Shown: positions 14,951 through 20,523 of the stretch, piece by piece | Layout: every line of letters starts with the position of its first letter | How positions within the stretch are numbered: the first letter of the stretch is position 1 | Assembly: GCA_016212635.1 (NCBI GenBank) | Contig: JACRFR010000064.1 | Coordinates: 1 to 20,557, forward strand | Direction: 5' to 3' | DNA: 20,557 bases | Source: Candidatus Liptonbacteria bacterium | GTDB taxonomy: Bacteria > Patescibacteriota > Minisyncoccia > UBA6257 > 2-01-FULL-56-20 | Notes under the pieces: model-generated | Told to the model about the DNA's origin: nothing | Databases searched by the model: none | What the model saw: the letters and a program-made list of their open reading frames with translations, nothing else | Made by a program: the position numbers and the translations under genes

Positions 14951-15003
14951 GACTGCGGAGCTTCTGCTTGCTTAATGATCAATAACTATTAATCAATGAT
15001 CAT

Positions 15004-15105
15004 TTACCGATTTCCGCGCCCAATCCCCCGCCGGGAGGGTTGGGCGTGATGCTGGCCAGCTGTGGCCGAAAAGGGTTTGAAATTGTTAGATTTGTCAGAA
15101 AACAT
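15004..15105 (-). CDS. Candidate 33-aa leader peptide
   Basis: ATG at 15105 opens a 33-codon frame beginning MFSDKSNNFKPF and ending RRGIGRGNR; the rest is rich in Gln, His, Pro and Arg. It starts about 20 nt after the predicted transcription start. Its 3' half contains a strong hairpin (15018-15047). The leader continues through a further inverted repeat and the terminator at 14929-14950. It could be a leader peptide for attenuation, a precursor peptide or a chance frame. No Shine-Dalgarno is visible. Confidence 0.35.
   Translation of the reverse strand: MFSDKSNNFKPFSATAGQHHAQPSRRGIGRGNR
15018..15047 (-). promoter_or_regulatory. Hairpin in the operon leader
   Basis: CGCCCAA and TTGGGCG form the outer stem, with CCC/GGG pairs inside. 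It lies within the leader and could pair alternatively with other leader segments. Confidence 0.45.
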
Positions 15106-15126
15106 GGTGATATATTTCTGATTGCC

Positions 15127-15160
15127 ACTTTAGTTTAGTAAAGTGCCATTAAAAAGTCAA
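15127..15160 (-). promoter_or_regulatory. Promoter with TrpR-like operator (ACTTTA-N6-TAAAGT)
   Basis: Minus-strand TTGACT (15155-15160), 17 bp, TAAACT (15132-15137). The palindrome ACTTTA-N6-TAAAGT (15127-15144) covers the -10. The same palindrome with the same 6-base gap covers the promoter of the TrpR-like gene (18822-18839). The palindrome is seen; that the TrpR-like protein binds both is inferred. Confidence 0.6.
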
Positions 15161-15192
15161 GGGGGAGTAATATGCTTGAGCCTATATACTTC

Positions 15193-15230
15193 AATTCACA
15201 CGATTGGACGACCGTCCAATCGTGTGAATT
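15193..15230. repeat. Palindromic repeat P2 (CACACGATTG family)
   Basis: Perfect 18-bp arms (AATTCACACGATTGGACG and complement) around AC. It lies 70 nt beyond the stop of the 114-aa gene. Confidence 0.88.
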
Positions 15231-15300
15231 ACAAAGCGGACACAGACGGGCGCTCTGGCTGTTTTGTAAACTAGCGACAAGGAAACTCCTTGCCTTATTT

Positions 15301-15645
15301 TTATTTTGGGTTTTTAGCATCACTCCTCTCCGGTATTAACAATAATGCTCTTGCGGTGGTGATTTCTTCACCATATTTACGCCAAGCATCCTCTGCGCTA
15401 AGGCGAAGATTTTCTTTAACTACCTCCATTCTCAGTATTAAGGCATCGGGCATCCCGCGTCTTGTTTTTTCTTCTGGGTCCGCTAAATTCAAGACATAGT
15501 CGCAAAATTTATCAAATTCCCTCAGCGCTTCAGCGGCTCTTCTTTTAAACCTTTCTTCTGCTTCTCTGGCCGATCTTCTATATCTTTGATCGGGACTTTC
15601 TTGGGCCGGCCGGACATTATCGGGCAATATTGTTTCACTGCTCAT
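15301..15645 (-). CDS. Uncharacterised 114-aa helical protein
   Basis: No family is recognised. After an unstructured start (MSSETILPDNVRPAQESPDQ) the protein is almost entirely charged helix: RYRRSAREAEERFKRRAAEAL, then FDKFCDYVLNLADPEEK and LSAEDAWRKYGEEITTARALLL. It has no signal peptide or membrane segment. I chose ATG 15645 over an upstream start at 15669 because TTGAGG-N17-TATAAT ends 6 nt before it, giving a leaderless mRNA. It stands alone between repeats P2 and P3. Confidence 0.65.
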   Translation of the reverse strand: MSSETILPDNVRPAQESPDQRYRRSAREAEERFKRRAAEALREFDKFCDYVLNLADPEEKTRRGMPDALILRMEVVKENLRLSAEDAWRKYGEEITTARALLLIPERSDAKNPK

Positions 15646-15651
15646 TGTTTG

Positions 15652-15680
15652 ATTATATCTTACGCCCAACTATACCTCAA
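15652..15680 (-). promoter_or_regulatory. Sigma70-type promoter of the 114-aa gene
   Basis: Minus-strand TTGAGG, 17-bp spacer and TATAAT (15652-15657), 6 nt before the ATG. Same geometry as at the AAA+ gene. Confidence 0.7.
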
Positions 15681-15816
15681 ACAGCCCCGTACTATCCCAA
15701 GATAAAATCAGGGAGTGCGATGCGCAGACCCCGCACCTTTCTAGCTGCCAATTTCCAAAATCTCATATAGGAGAGCCGCGAGGCGATATCGGGTAACAAA
15801 CAAAACGAATAATAGT

Positions 15817-15996
15817 AGGACTTACGCGTTTGACTATCTTATTCCTCCTTTTCTTCCGCCAGAGGTAGATCCTCCTTCAGAGGAAAAGGAGGCGGTCCGA
15901 CCTGGGTCGGACCGGAGGATTTTAACACTCAAATCCCTCGACCTGCGGCCACTCCCTTTAGAAAAGGGAGAATTAACGCCCAGACGCGTAAGTCCT
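15817..15996. mobile_element. 180-bp miniature inverted-repeat element
   Basis: Terminal inverted repeats AGGACTTACGCGT (15817-15829) and complement (15984-15996). The end sequence resembles the TAGGACTTACGC-type termini I remember from insertion-sequence-derived miniature elements in other bacteria. Inside are small hairpins GTCCGACC/GGTCGGAC and TCCCTTT/AAAGGGA. There is no coding capacity. Confidence 0.7.
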
Positions 15997-16060
15997 GAAT
16001 AGATTGGACTCGGAAATGGTGCGGGGTCAAGGGGGCCGCGTTTGCCTGGCCAGCATCGCT

Positions 16061-16102
16061 CCAACTCACACGATTGTCCGGTCGGACAATCGTGTGAGTT
16101 GG
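16061..16102. repeat. Palindromic repeat P3 (CACACGATTG family)
   Basis: Perfect 20-bp arms (CCAACTCACACGATTGTCCG and complement) around GT. Compared with P2 and P4, both inner (TGTCC/GGACA) and outer (ACTC/GAGT) pairs have changed together. Confidence 0.88.
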
Positions 16103-16147
16103 AAACAAGCGAATGCGATTCGTATGCTATTGGAAGGGGTTCCGTTT

Positions 16148-16186
16148 CTATTTTCTGGTTAATCTTTTCAATGCCAACTGATAACC
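16148..16186 (-). pseudogene. Relic of a TrpR-like gene 3' end
   Basis: On the minus strand this reads GYQLALKRLTRK-stop. The end of the intact TrpR-like gene reads GYKLVLKRLARN-stop: 8 of 12 residues and about 29 of 39 bases agree. In both places a P-type palindrome follows 30-46 nt after the stop. The rest of the gene is missing upstream of this relic. It shows that the 700-aa gene lies between two copies of 'TrpR-like tail + palindrome'. Confidence 0.65.
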
Positions 16187-16225
16187 TCTGGCACAGTCGG
16201 GGGCTTGCTGCCGATGCACACCTCT

Positions 16226-18328
16226 TTATTCCAGTAGAAGTTCAATTTTTACCTCACCTTTATCGCCGCCAATCGCGCGTTCGATCTTCGATCGCAGGTC
16301 TCTCGCCACGATGGGTTTCGTGGGCGGCGCGGATAATTCCTGCCACCACTCGGAGTATCCTGTTCGAATGTCTAGGCGACTGATCCCCCGGCTGAAACTG
16401 TCGTCGGACCACTCCGGGACAAACTCCAACTTCTTCCCGTCCGGAGAGAGTCGCCAGCATGACTTCGGTTTCTGCGACCAGCGCTCGAACGGATCGTAAT
16501 ATGACTGGATCTTTTTAACGACATCCCCCACCATCAAGTCCAACCGGCTTGGTCCCTTCTCCTCGCGCGGCACCACGAAGGCCATCTCTGGTAAAGAGTA
16601 CAAGACGAACTTCCTGTCCCGCCACAATTTTTCCGCTCCGTCCGCAACCCTTAATTCCCAAACTTTTTGCTGTCTAGTTTGATCTGCTTCTCGCTCGGCA
16701 GTCGAAAACGCGCCATAGTCCCACTTCACCGAGTTGTCCGCGCCGATACACTCCGGATCTACTCGGCGCAGGCCCACGGCTAATCTCTCGATACTAGCGG
16801 TCAGTTCCGCGATCCTCTGACGGTCAGTTCCAGCATTTTCCGCATTCCGTGCGGCCTGTTCTTGATTCGTCTTGATCTTCCTTTCTATTTCTGCCGCCTC
16901 CTGTCGCGCTTTTTTGCCCCGGATCCCTCCTCCGGCTCCTAGCACGCTAGGCCAGCGCGGCAAAGCGGCCAGAGCTTTTTCATACCCGATGATCCTTTCC
17001 CGGCAATCGGTTTCGCCTTTTTCCCAGACCCGAATGTCGCTCAGTCTAGCGGTAAGTTGCCTTTGCTTTTCTGATATCTGCTGGCCCCTGTTCCACGCCC
17101 CATCCAAGAGCTTGCAGCGCGCCTCTGCTGCCTCTATCGCAGGTCGTAGTTCCTCCCTCCAACGCTCCAGCTCCGGAAGTTTCGTTTGTAGCTGCCGCTC
17201 ATCAAATTCCTGGTTTGCCTGCTCCGCTTCCGCCCGTATTTGTTCATGCGCTTTACCCTCGTGCTCGCTCAACACCAGTTTACCCTCCAGCACCTCGCGC
17301 TTCATGTATGGGTCGTTTATCGCATCTGCCACCACAAGTTTTTCTCCCTCCGTCAAACTCGCAAGCAACGGATCTTCTGGTGTCGGCAAAAGCGGAATAT
17401 CCCTGTCGCCGTCATAGAGCACTATCTCTACCGGCTCTCCCTTTTGGGGAATAAACTTGATCGCAAGCTTGCCCGTTCCCAGACTCGCGAGCGCTGCGGG
17501 AGATAATGGAATCGGATCCTTATCCCAAGAGTTGTGTTTGTATCCACCCACCACTCTCGCCTCACGGACAGCCCGGTCGCAGGCCGCGACCAGCGCATTG
17601 TAGAACCTGATGTCCTCTACATGCTCGTCTGGATCTCGGCGTTGTAATTCTGGACCAACTGCCCAAAACGCCCGGGTTGGAATTCCCCAAAGGTAATGAC
17701 CGTCTTCTTTGAACTCCTGCGTGTGGTCGCGATATCCTTCGGAGTCGCTCTGCACCAAACCCAAATATCCCACCGCTCCTCCCGACCCAGCCCCCCATTC
17801 GGAATATCTTTTTAATTCCTTTCCTAAATCGCGTTCATGCTGAACATACCGCCAAATTTCATCCACGCGTTCGGGCGGCGTTTCTTTCAACCCCAAGAGG
17901 GGCCTCACTCCGTCTAGAACTCGCATGAGTTTCTGGTCTTGCCGTTCGATCTCCCGTTGCGCCACTCCCAGCTCGGCGGTCAGTTTCAGGATCGTTTCCT
18001 CGACCGATGCTTTTTCCTCTTGGATTAGCTTCCTGGCCTGGGCCAAGTGTTCTGGTCTGACCCTCAGCGCGGCATTTTCAGACAACCCTTCTTCCTTCGC
18101 AGGAAGCGCCAGTAATTCTGCCCCCTTCCCAGACAGATCTGCTTGGAGTCGGTTTATCTGCACTAACAACTCCCGTCGTTTTATGGAAATATCATCCGCC
18201 GCCCGAGCGCTTTCCTCTAAAGAGGCCAGGGCTCTGGCGGTTTTTTCTCTGGCTCTAGCCGCCTCTGCCTGTTCGGCCTCCCTCATAACTTGCGCCAACT
18301 TATCGTCTATCGATGGCTCGCCGGGCAT
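16226..18328 (-). CDS. Uncharacterised 700-aa coiled-coil protein
   Basis: No family is recognised. Residues 1-145 are heptad-like charged helix (KLAQVMREAEQAEAARAREK; LQADLSGKGAELLALPAKEE; EIERQDQKLMRVL). Residues 150-350 look globular (WRYVQHERDLG, GYLGLVQSDSEGYRDHTQEF, GHYLWGIPTRAFWAVG, GGYKHNSWDKDPIPL). A second coiled coil spans about 365-530. Residues 535-700 are globular again, with many Trp (KWDYGAFS, FVLYSLPEMAFVVPREEKG, YYDPFERWSQKPKSCW, GYSEWWQEL). It has no signal peptide or membrane segment. The coil-globule-coil-globule layout recalls structural or SMC-like scaffolds, but no Walker A or B is seen. TTGAGT-N17-TATATA ends 8 nt before ATG 18328. Confidence 0.8.
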   Translation of the reverse strand: MPGEPSIDDKLAQVMREAEQAEAARAREKTARALASLEESARAADDISIKRRELLVQINRLQADLSGKGAELLALPAKEEGLSENAALRVRPEHLAQARKLIQEEKASVEETILKLTAELGVAQREIERQDQKLMRVLDGVRPLLGLKETPPERVDEIWRYVQHERDLGKELKRYSEWGAGSGGAVGYLGLVQSDSEGYRDHTQEFKEDGHYLWGIPTRAFWAVGPELQRRDPDEHVEDIRFYNALVAACDRAVREARVVGGYKHNSWDKDPIPLSPAALASLGTGKLAIKFIPQKGEPVEIVLYDGDRDIPLLPTPEDPLLASLTEGEKLVVADAINDPYMKREVLEGKLVLSEHEGKAHEQIRAEAEQANQEFDERQLQTKLPELERWREELRPAIEAAEARCKLLDGAWNRGQQISEKQRQLTARLSDIRVWEKGETDCRERIIGYEKALAALPRWPSVLGAGGGIRGKKARQEAAEIERKIKTNQEQAARNAENAGTDRQRIAELTASIERLAVGLRRVDPECIGADNSVKWDYGAFSTAEREADQTRQQKVWELRVADGAEKLWRDRKFVLYSLPEMAFVVPREEKGPSRLDLMVGDVVKKIQSYYDPFERWSQKPKSCWRLSPDGKKLEFVPEWSDDSFSRGISRLDIRTGYSEWWQELSAPPTKPIVARDLRSKIERAIGGDKGEVKIELLLE

Positions 18329-18336
18329 GATTCACA

Positions 18337-18365
18337 TATATACCACAATTCCACCGAACACTCAA
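18337..18365 (-). promoter_or_regulatory. Sigma70-type promoter of the 700-aa gene
   Basis: Minus-strand TTGAGT (18360-18365), 17 bp, TATATA (18337-18342), 8 nt before the ATG. Confidence 0.65.
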
Positions 18366-18419
18366 AGTCTCGCTCGCTGAATGTCGTCGCCCAGAATATC
18401 CGAATTGTCCGGCCGGTCT

Positions 18420-18469
18420 GCCTCCAATACACACGATTGGACGGTCGTCCAATCGTGTGTATTGGAGGC
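18420..18469. repeat. Palindromic repeat P4 (CACACGATTG family)
   Basis: The longest copy, with perfect 24-bp arms around GT (left arm starts GCCTCCAATACACACG). It lies 30 nt beyond the TrpR-like stop codon, where it may end that transcript. Confidence 0.9.
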
Positions 18470-18499
18470 AAGCAAGCGGAGCGGCGGGGACGCCGGTTT

Positions 18500-18811
18500 T
18501 TAATTTCTGGCCAATCTTTTTAACACCAACTTGTATCCACCGGCACCACTTGTGAGCCATTTTTGGACTCGGGCCACGGTGGTAGAACTCAAGCCGGTCT
18601 GTTTCTGAATTTCGGTGTAGGGCACTTTCTTGGCCAAGAGCCGGGCCGCGAGCCAGCGCCGGCCGAACTCGGCTATCTCTTCCGGGGTTAAGAGATCTCG
18701 CAAGAAAGCGCAGACTTCCTCGGGTTCTTTGAGACGCAAAAGGGCGTCACACAACGCCTCGGTGTTGATTATCAAAGCTTGACTCTGACCAGCCGGTCTC
18801 TTTCTGTGCAT
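18500..18811 (-). CDS. TrpR-related regulator, YerC/YecD type
   Basis: TrpR-superfamily proteins are all-helical DNA-binding dimers. The pattern LLRLKEPEEVCAFLRDLLTPEEIAEFGRRW followed by the helix-turn-helix PYTEIQKQTGLSSTTVARVQKWL and the tail GGYKLVLKRL matches the YerC/YecD branch, whose ligand I do not know. At 103 aa the length is normal. I chose ATG 18811; a GTG at 18823 is possible but lies inside the operator. A palindrome ACTTTA-N6-TAAAGT (18822-18839) overlaps the promoter, implying autorepression. The gene is monocistronic, with palindrome P4 after it. A copy of its last 12 codons survives at 16148-16186. Confidence 0.88.
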   Translation of the reverse strand: MHRKRPAGQSQALIINTEALCDALLRLKEPEEVCAFLRDLLTPEEIAEFGRRWLAARLLAKKVPYTEIQKQTGLSSTTVARVQKWLTSGAGGYKLVLKRLARN

Positions 18812-18821
18812 CAATAAGTCC

Positions 18822-18850
18822 ACTTTAATCTACTAAAGTCAAAGCTTCAA
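18822..18850 (-). promoter_or_regulatory. TrpR-like gene promoter with operator palindrome
   Basis: Minus-strand TTGAAG (18845-18850), 17 bp, TAAAGT (18822-18827). The palindrome ACTTTA-ATCTAC-TAAAGT covers 18822-18839. An alternative reading uses TTGACT (18837-18842). In either case the palindrome overlaps the promoter. Confidence 0.6.
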
Positions 18851-18869
18851 GCAAACGTGGTGATAACAA

Positions 18870-18895
18870 AAAGGGGCGACCTAGGTCGCCCCCTG
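18870..18895 (-). terminator. Intrinsic terminator overlapping the ATP-grasp stop
   Basis: On the minus strand GGGGCGACC-TA-GGTCGCCCC is followed by TTTTT. The ATP-grasp stop codon TAG lies in the centre of the hairpin. Confidence 0.9.
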
Positions 18896-20128
18896 AAACC
18901 CGATTTCACTCGTCGCTCGGCGCAGACCGAGGATTTCTTCCTGACTGCGACCAATAGCGATGAACATGCCCCAAATGCCGGGCAGCCAGCACAGGGGGAA
19001 GACCCCATTTGTGCTCTGGCCAGGGAGGAAGGCTAGACCGGCGGAGCGCAAGCGCTGCCAAAGATCGAACACGCCGATCGCGTCCGAAGGCCGGAACTTC
19101 CAAGCGATGAACTCCATTCCGGGTGCGTAACGCTCCCGAAAGATCTTGGGGATGTGCGCGCCGGTGAAACGGCCGATGTTCACATCCACCAGGACCGGCT
19201 CTCCGGCAACCGAGAGAAAGTCGAACCCACCAGGGCCTCGGAGTCCGCGTACGTGCAGCCAACCGAGCACTTGCTGCGTCGCTCGGATAACTTGCGCCTG
19301 AAAGCTCCGCGGCGTGCGGGACGGCACCCGGTTGCCGATCCACTCGTCGCGCGCCACTAGTTGGTCGGTCACTCCGCTCATCAGTTGGTCGCCCAAGGTC
19401 TGGACCGAGACGCTGATCTCCGACCCATCCGGCCAAGAGTCGACCGGAAGCAGTTCCTCGAGCACCACGGGGCCCAACCGGAAGTCATAGTTCTCTAGAA
19501 GATCCGCCGCAGGCTCATGCACGATACCTTCCCCCGCGGAACCGAGGGTTGGCTTGAGGATCACGCCTCTGCGCGGAATACTGTCGCGGAGAATATGGCA
19601 TGCGCTAAGTAGCTCCGCGACGCCACGGCAGAGATACCCGCGTGCGACAGGAATTCCGAGATCACGAGGCAAACTTTCCCCGTAACCATCCTGGGCCGGG
19701 TGGAGAATACCTTTGTGGCCGAACTGGCGGCTGAACACTTCTGTGTCGGCGTAAACTGGAATACCGAGCTTGGTCGTCCAGTGGGTTAAAGATTCCGTCA
19801 CCGAGTAGGGCACCGCGAGCCACCGCCCGGGCTCACCGAGCCAAGCACCGAGCTCGGGCAACAATTCCAAGACATCATCGTCAAGCACAAAGTGCCGGCC
19901 GGATGTCCAGAAGAACTGGTCCGCCGAAAGTCCCAGGGTCGCGCAGGCAAATCGCGCGAACTCCCGGACTTCTCGCCGCGCCCCAGGCAGAAGGATCAGG
20001 TCCTGCCCGGGCCGAACTGCCGGGATCGCCCGCGCCGGAATGTACAACTCATCTCCGTGCGGCACTTCATCCAGCGCGTACTCCGGCCGCGCTCCGTGAC
20101 ACCACACGATCTGCTCTGCGTTCAACAT
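18881..20128 (-). CDS. PreATP-grasp/ATP-grasp ligase-like protein
   Basis: ATP-grasp enzymes join a carboxylate to an amine, thiol or other nucleophile through an acyl-phosphate. The 415-aa protein starts with a Rossmann-like preATP-grasp region (IVWCHGARPEY, DLILLPGARREV). ATP-grasp features follow: Lys192 in VILKPTLGSAGEGIV with its glycine loop, hinge VVLEELLP (221-228), Asp303 in GGFDFL and the metal-binding VDVNIGRFTG (314-323). The arrangement recalls PGM1-type peptide ligases of natural-product pathways; the substrate cannot be read. The start ATG 20128 has AAAGGAG 7 nt upstream. Its 240-nt leader holds a short ORF and a terminator, suggesting attenuation. There is no operon partner. 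Terminator and stop overlap at its end. Confidence 0.8.
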   Translation of the reverse strand: MLNAEQIVWCHGARPEYALDEVPHGDELYIPARAIPAVRPGQDLILLPGARREVREFARFACATLGLSADQFFWTSGRHFVLDDDVLELLPELGAWLGEPGRWLAVPYSVTESLTHWTTKLGIPVYADTEVFSRQFGHKGILHPAQDGYGESLPRDLGIPVARGYLCRGVAELLSACHILRDSIPRRGVILKPTLGSAGEGIVHEPAADLLENYDFRLGPVVLEELLPVDSWPDGSEISVSVQTLGDQLMSGVTDQLVARDEWIGNRVPSRTPRSFQAQVIRATQQVLGWLHVRGLRGPGGFDFLSVAGEPVLVDVNIGRFTGAHIPKIFRERYAPGMEFIAWKFRPSDAIGVFDLWQRLRSAGLAFLPGQSTNGVFPLCWLPGIWGMFIAIGRSQEEILGLRRATSEIGFQGAT

Positions 20129-20200
20129 CGCTTTGCTCCTTTCATATATATTCCTCGCGCCAGCCCGCGCGAGAAATTTTCAAGGTGCGGCTTCCGGGCT

Positions 20201-20231
20201 GGCGGAGGTGTTTCTTCCCTGCATCTCCGCC
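20201..20231 (-). promoter_or_regulatory. Second hairpin in the ATP-grasp leader
   Basis: GGCGGAG and CTCCGCC pair over 7 bp, located between the leader terminator and the Shine-Dalgarno. It may influence ribosome access. A further small stem CTCGCGC/GCGCGAG lies at about 20152-20172. Confidence 0.45.
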
Positions 20232-20238
20232 AAAACAA

Positions 20239-20275
20239 AAACCGCCTCCCAGATGCGGTTTGGAGGAGGCGGTTT
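20239..20275 (-). terminator. Leader terminator (attenuator) before the ATP-grasp gene
   Basis: On the minus strand AAACCGCCTCC-N15-GGAGGCGGTTT is followed by TTGTTTTGG. The stem is 11 bp. An upstream leader segment GGAGGCG (minus strand, about 20312-20318) could pair with CGCCTCC of the first arm and so form an antiterminator. Confidence 0.75.
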
Positions 20276-20302
20276 CAGTACTAGGTCAATTTACCTGGCG
20301 CA

Positions 20303-20371
20303 TCAAAAACTCGCCTCCCCCGAGATACGGCGGCTCCGAAGCCAAGGTGTGGTTGTTGGGTGAAAAGTCAT
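20303..20371 (-). CDS. Candidate 22-aa leader peptide
   Basis: ATG at 20371 opens 22 codons, MTFHPTTTPWLRSRR and then ISGEASF. A TTGACA box (20407-20412) lies 17 bp from a weak -10 CATGCT (20384-20389), placing the transcription start about 6 nt before this ATG, so it would be read as a leaderless ORF. Its last codons overlap the candidate antiterminator strand. It has Trp and four Arg near the middle. It may be a leader peptide or a chance frame. Confidence 0.4.
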   Translation of the reverse strand: MTFHPTTTPWLRSRRISGEASF

Positions 20372-20383
20372 AACTGTAATCCC

Positions 20384-20412
20384 AGCATGCCCGGGAACGT
20401 ATTCGCTGTCAA
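20384..20412 (-). promoter_or_regulatory. Candidate promoter of the ATP-grasp leader
   Basis: TTGACA is an exact -35 match; the -10 CATGCT after 17 bp matches only three of six bases. Confidence 0.4.
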
Positions 20413-20431
20413 CCCCCAGTCTTATCCAATA

Positions 20432-20493
20432 CAGAATGAGCCCCAAATGGAACCTGATTCCAACGCAGAATGAGCCCCAAGAGGCTCATTCTG
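20432..20493. repeat. Repeats CAGAATGAGCCCCAA near an insertion-sequence end
   Basis: CAGAATGAGCCCCAA occurs directly at 20432-20446 and 20466-20480. The second copy forms a perfect 11-bp hairpin with GGCTCATTCTG (20483-20493). Several end-binding sites close to a transposase start fit an insertion-sequence terminus, but the element runs out of the window. Confidence 0.5.
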
Positions 20494-20523
20494 TGGAGGC
20501 GCAGATCGGTCATAATACGAGGT

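Larger units (their letters stand above)
15646..16225. other. Gene-free stretch between the 114-aa and 700-aa genes
   Basis: It contains the promoter of the 114-aa gene, the 180-bp inverted-repeat element (15817-15996), palindrome P3 (16061-16102) and a relic of a TrpR-like 3' end (16148-16186). A 76-codon minus frame at 15834-16064 lies mostly inside the inverted-repeat element and is not credible. Confidence 0.6.

Noticed and set aside
15834..16064. 76-codon minus frame
   Set aside because: Most of it is the inside of a 180-bp inverted-repeat element.
15193..18469. P palindromes as integron attC sites
   Set aside because: No GTTRRRY/RYYYAAC core pair and no extrahelical bases can be placed, and no integron integrase is in the window. 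Only the cassette-like layout is kept as a hypothesis.
15193..18469. P palindromes as a CRISPR array
   Set aside because: The copies lie 0.8-2.4 kb apart with genes between, there are no regular spacers and no cas genes.
20390..20406. A 16-base match to the 3' region of 16S rRNA (complement of GCCCGGGAACGTATTC)
   Set aside because: The match stops on both sides and no other rRNA sequence follows, so it is either chance or an uninformative relic.
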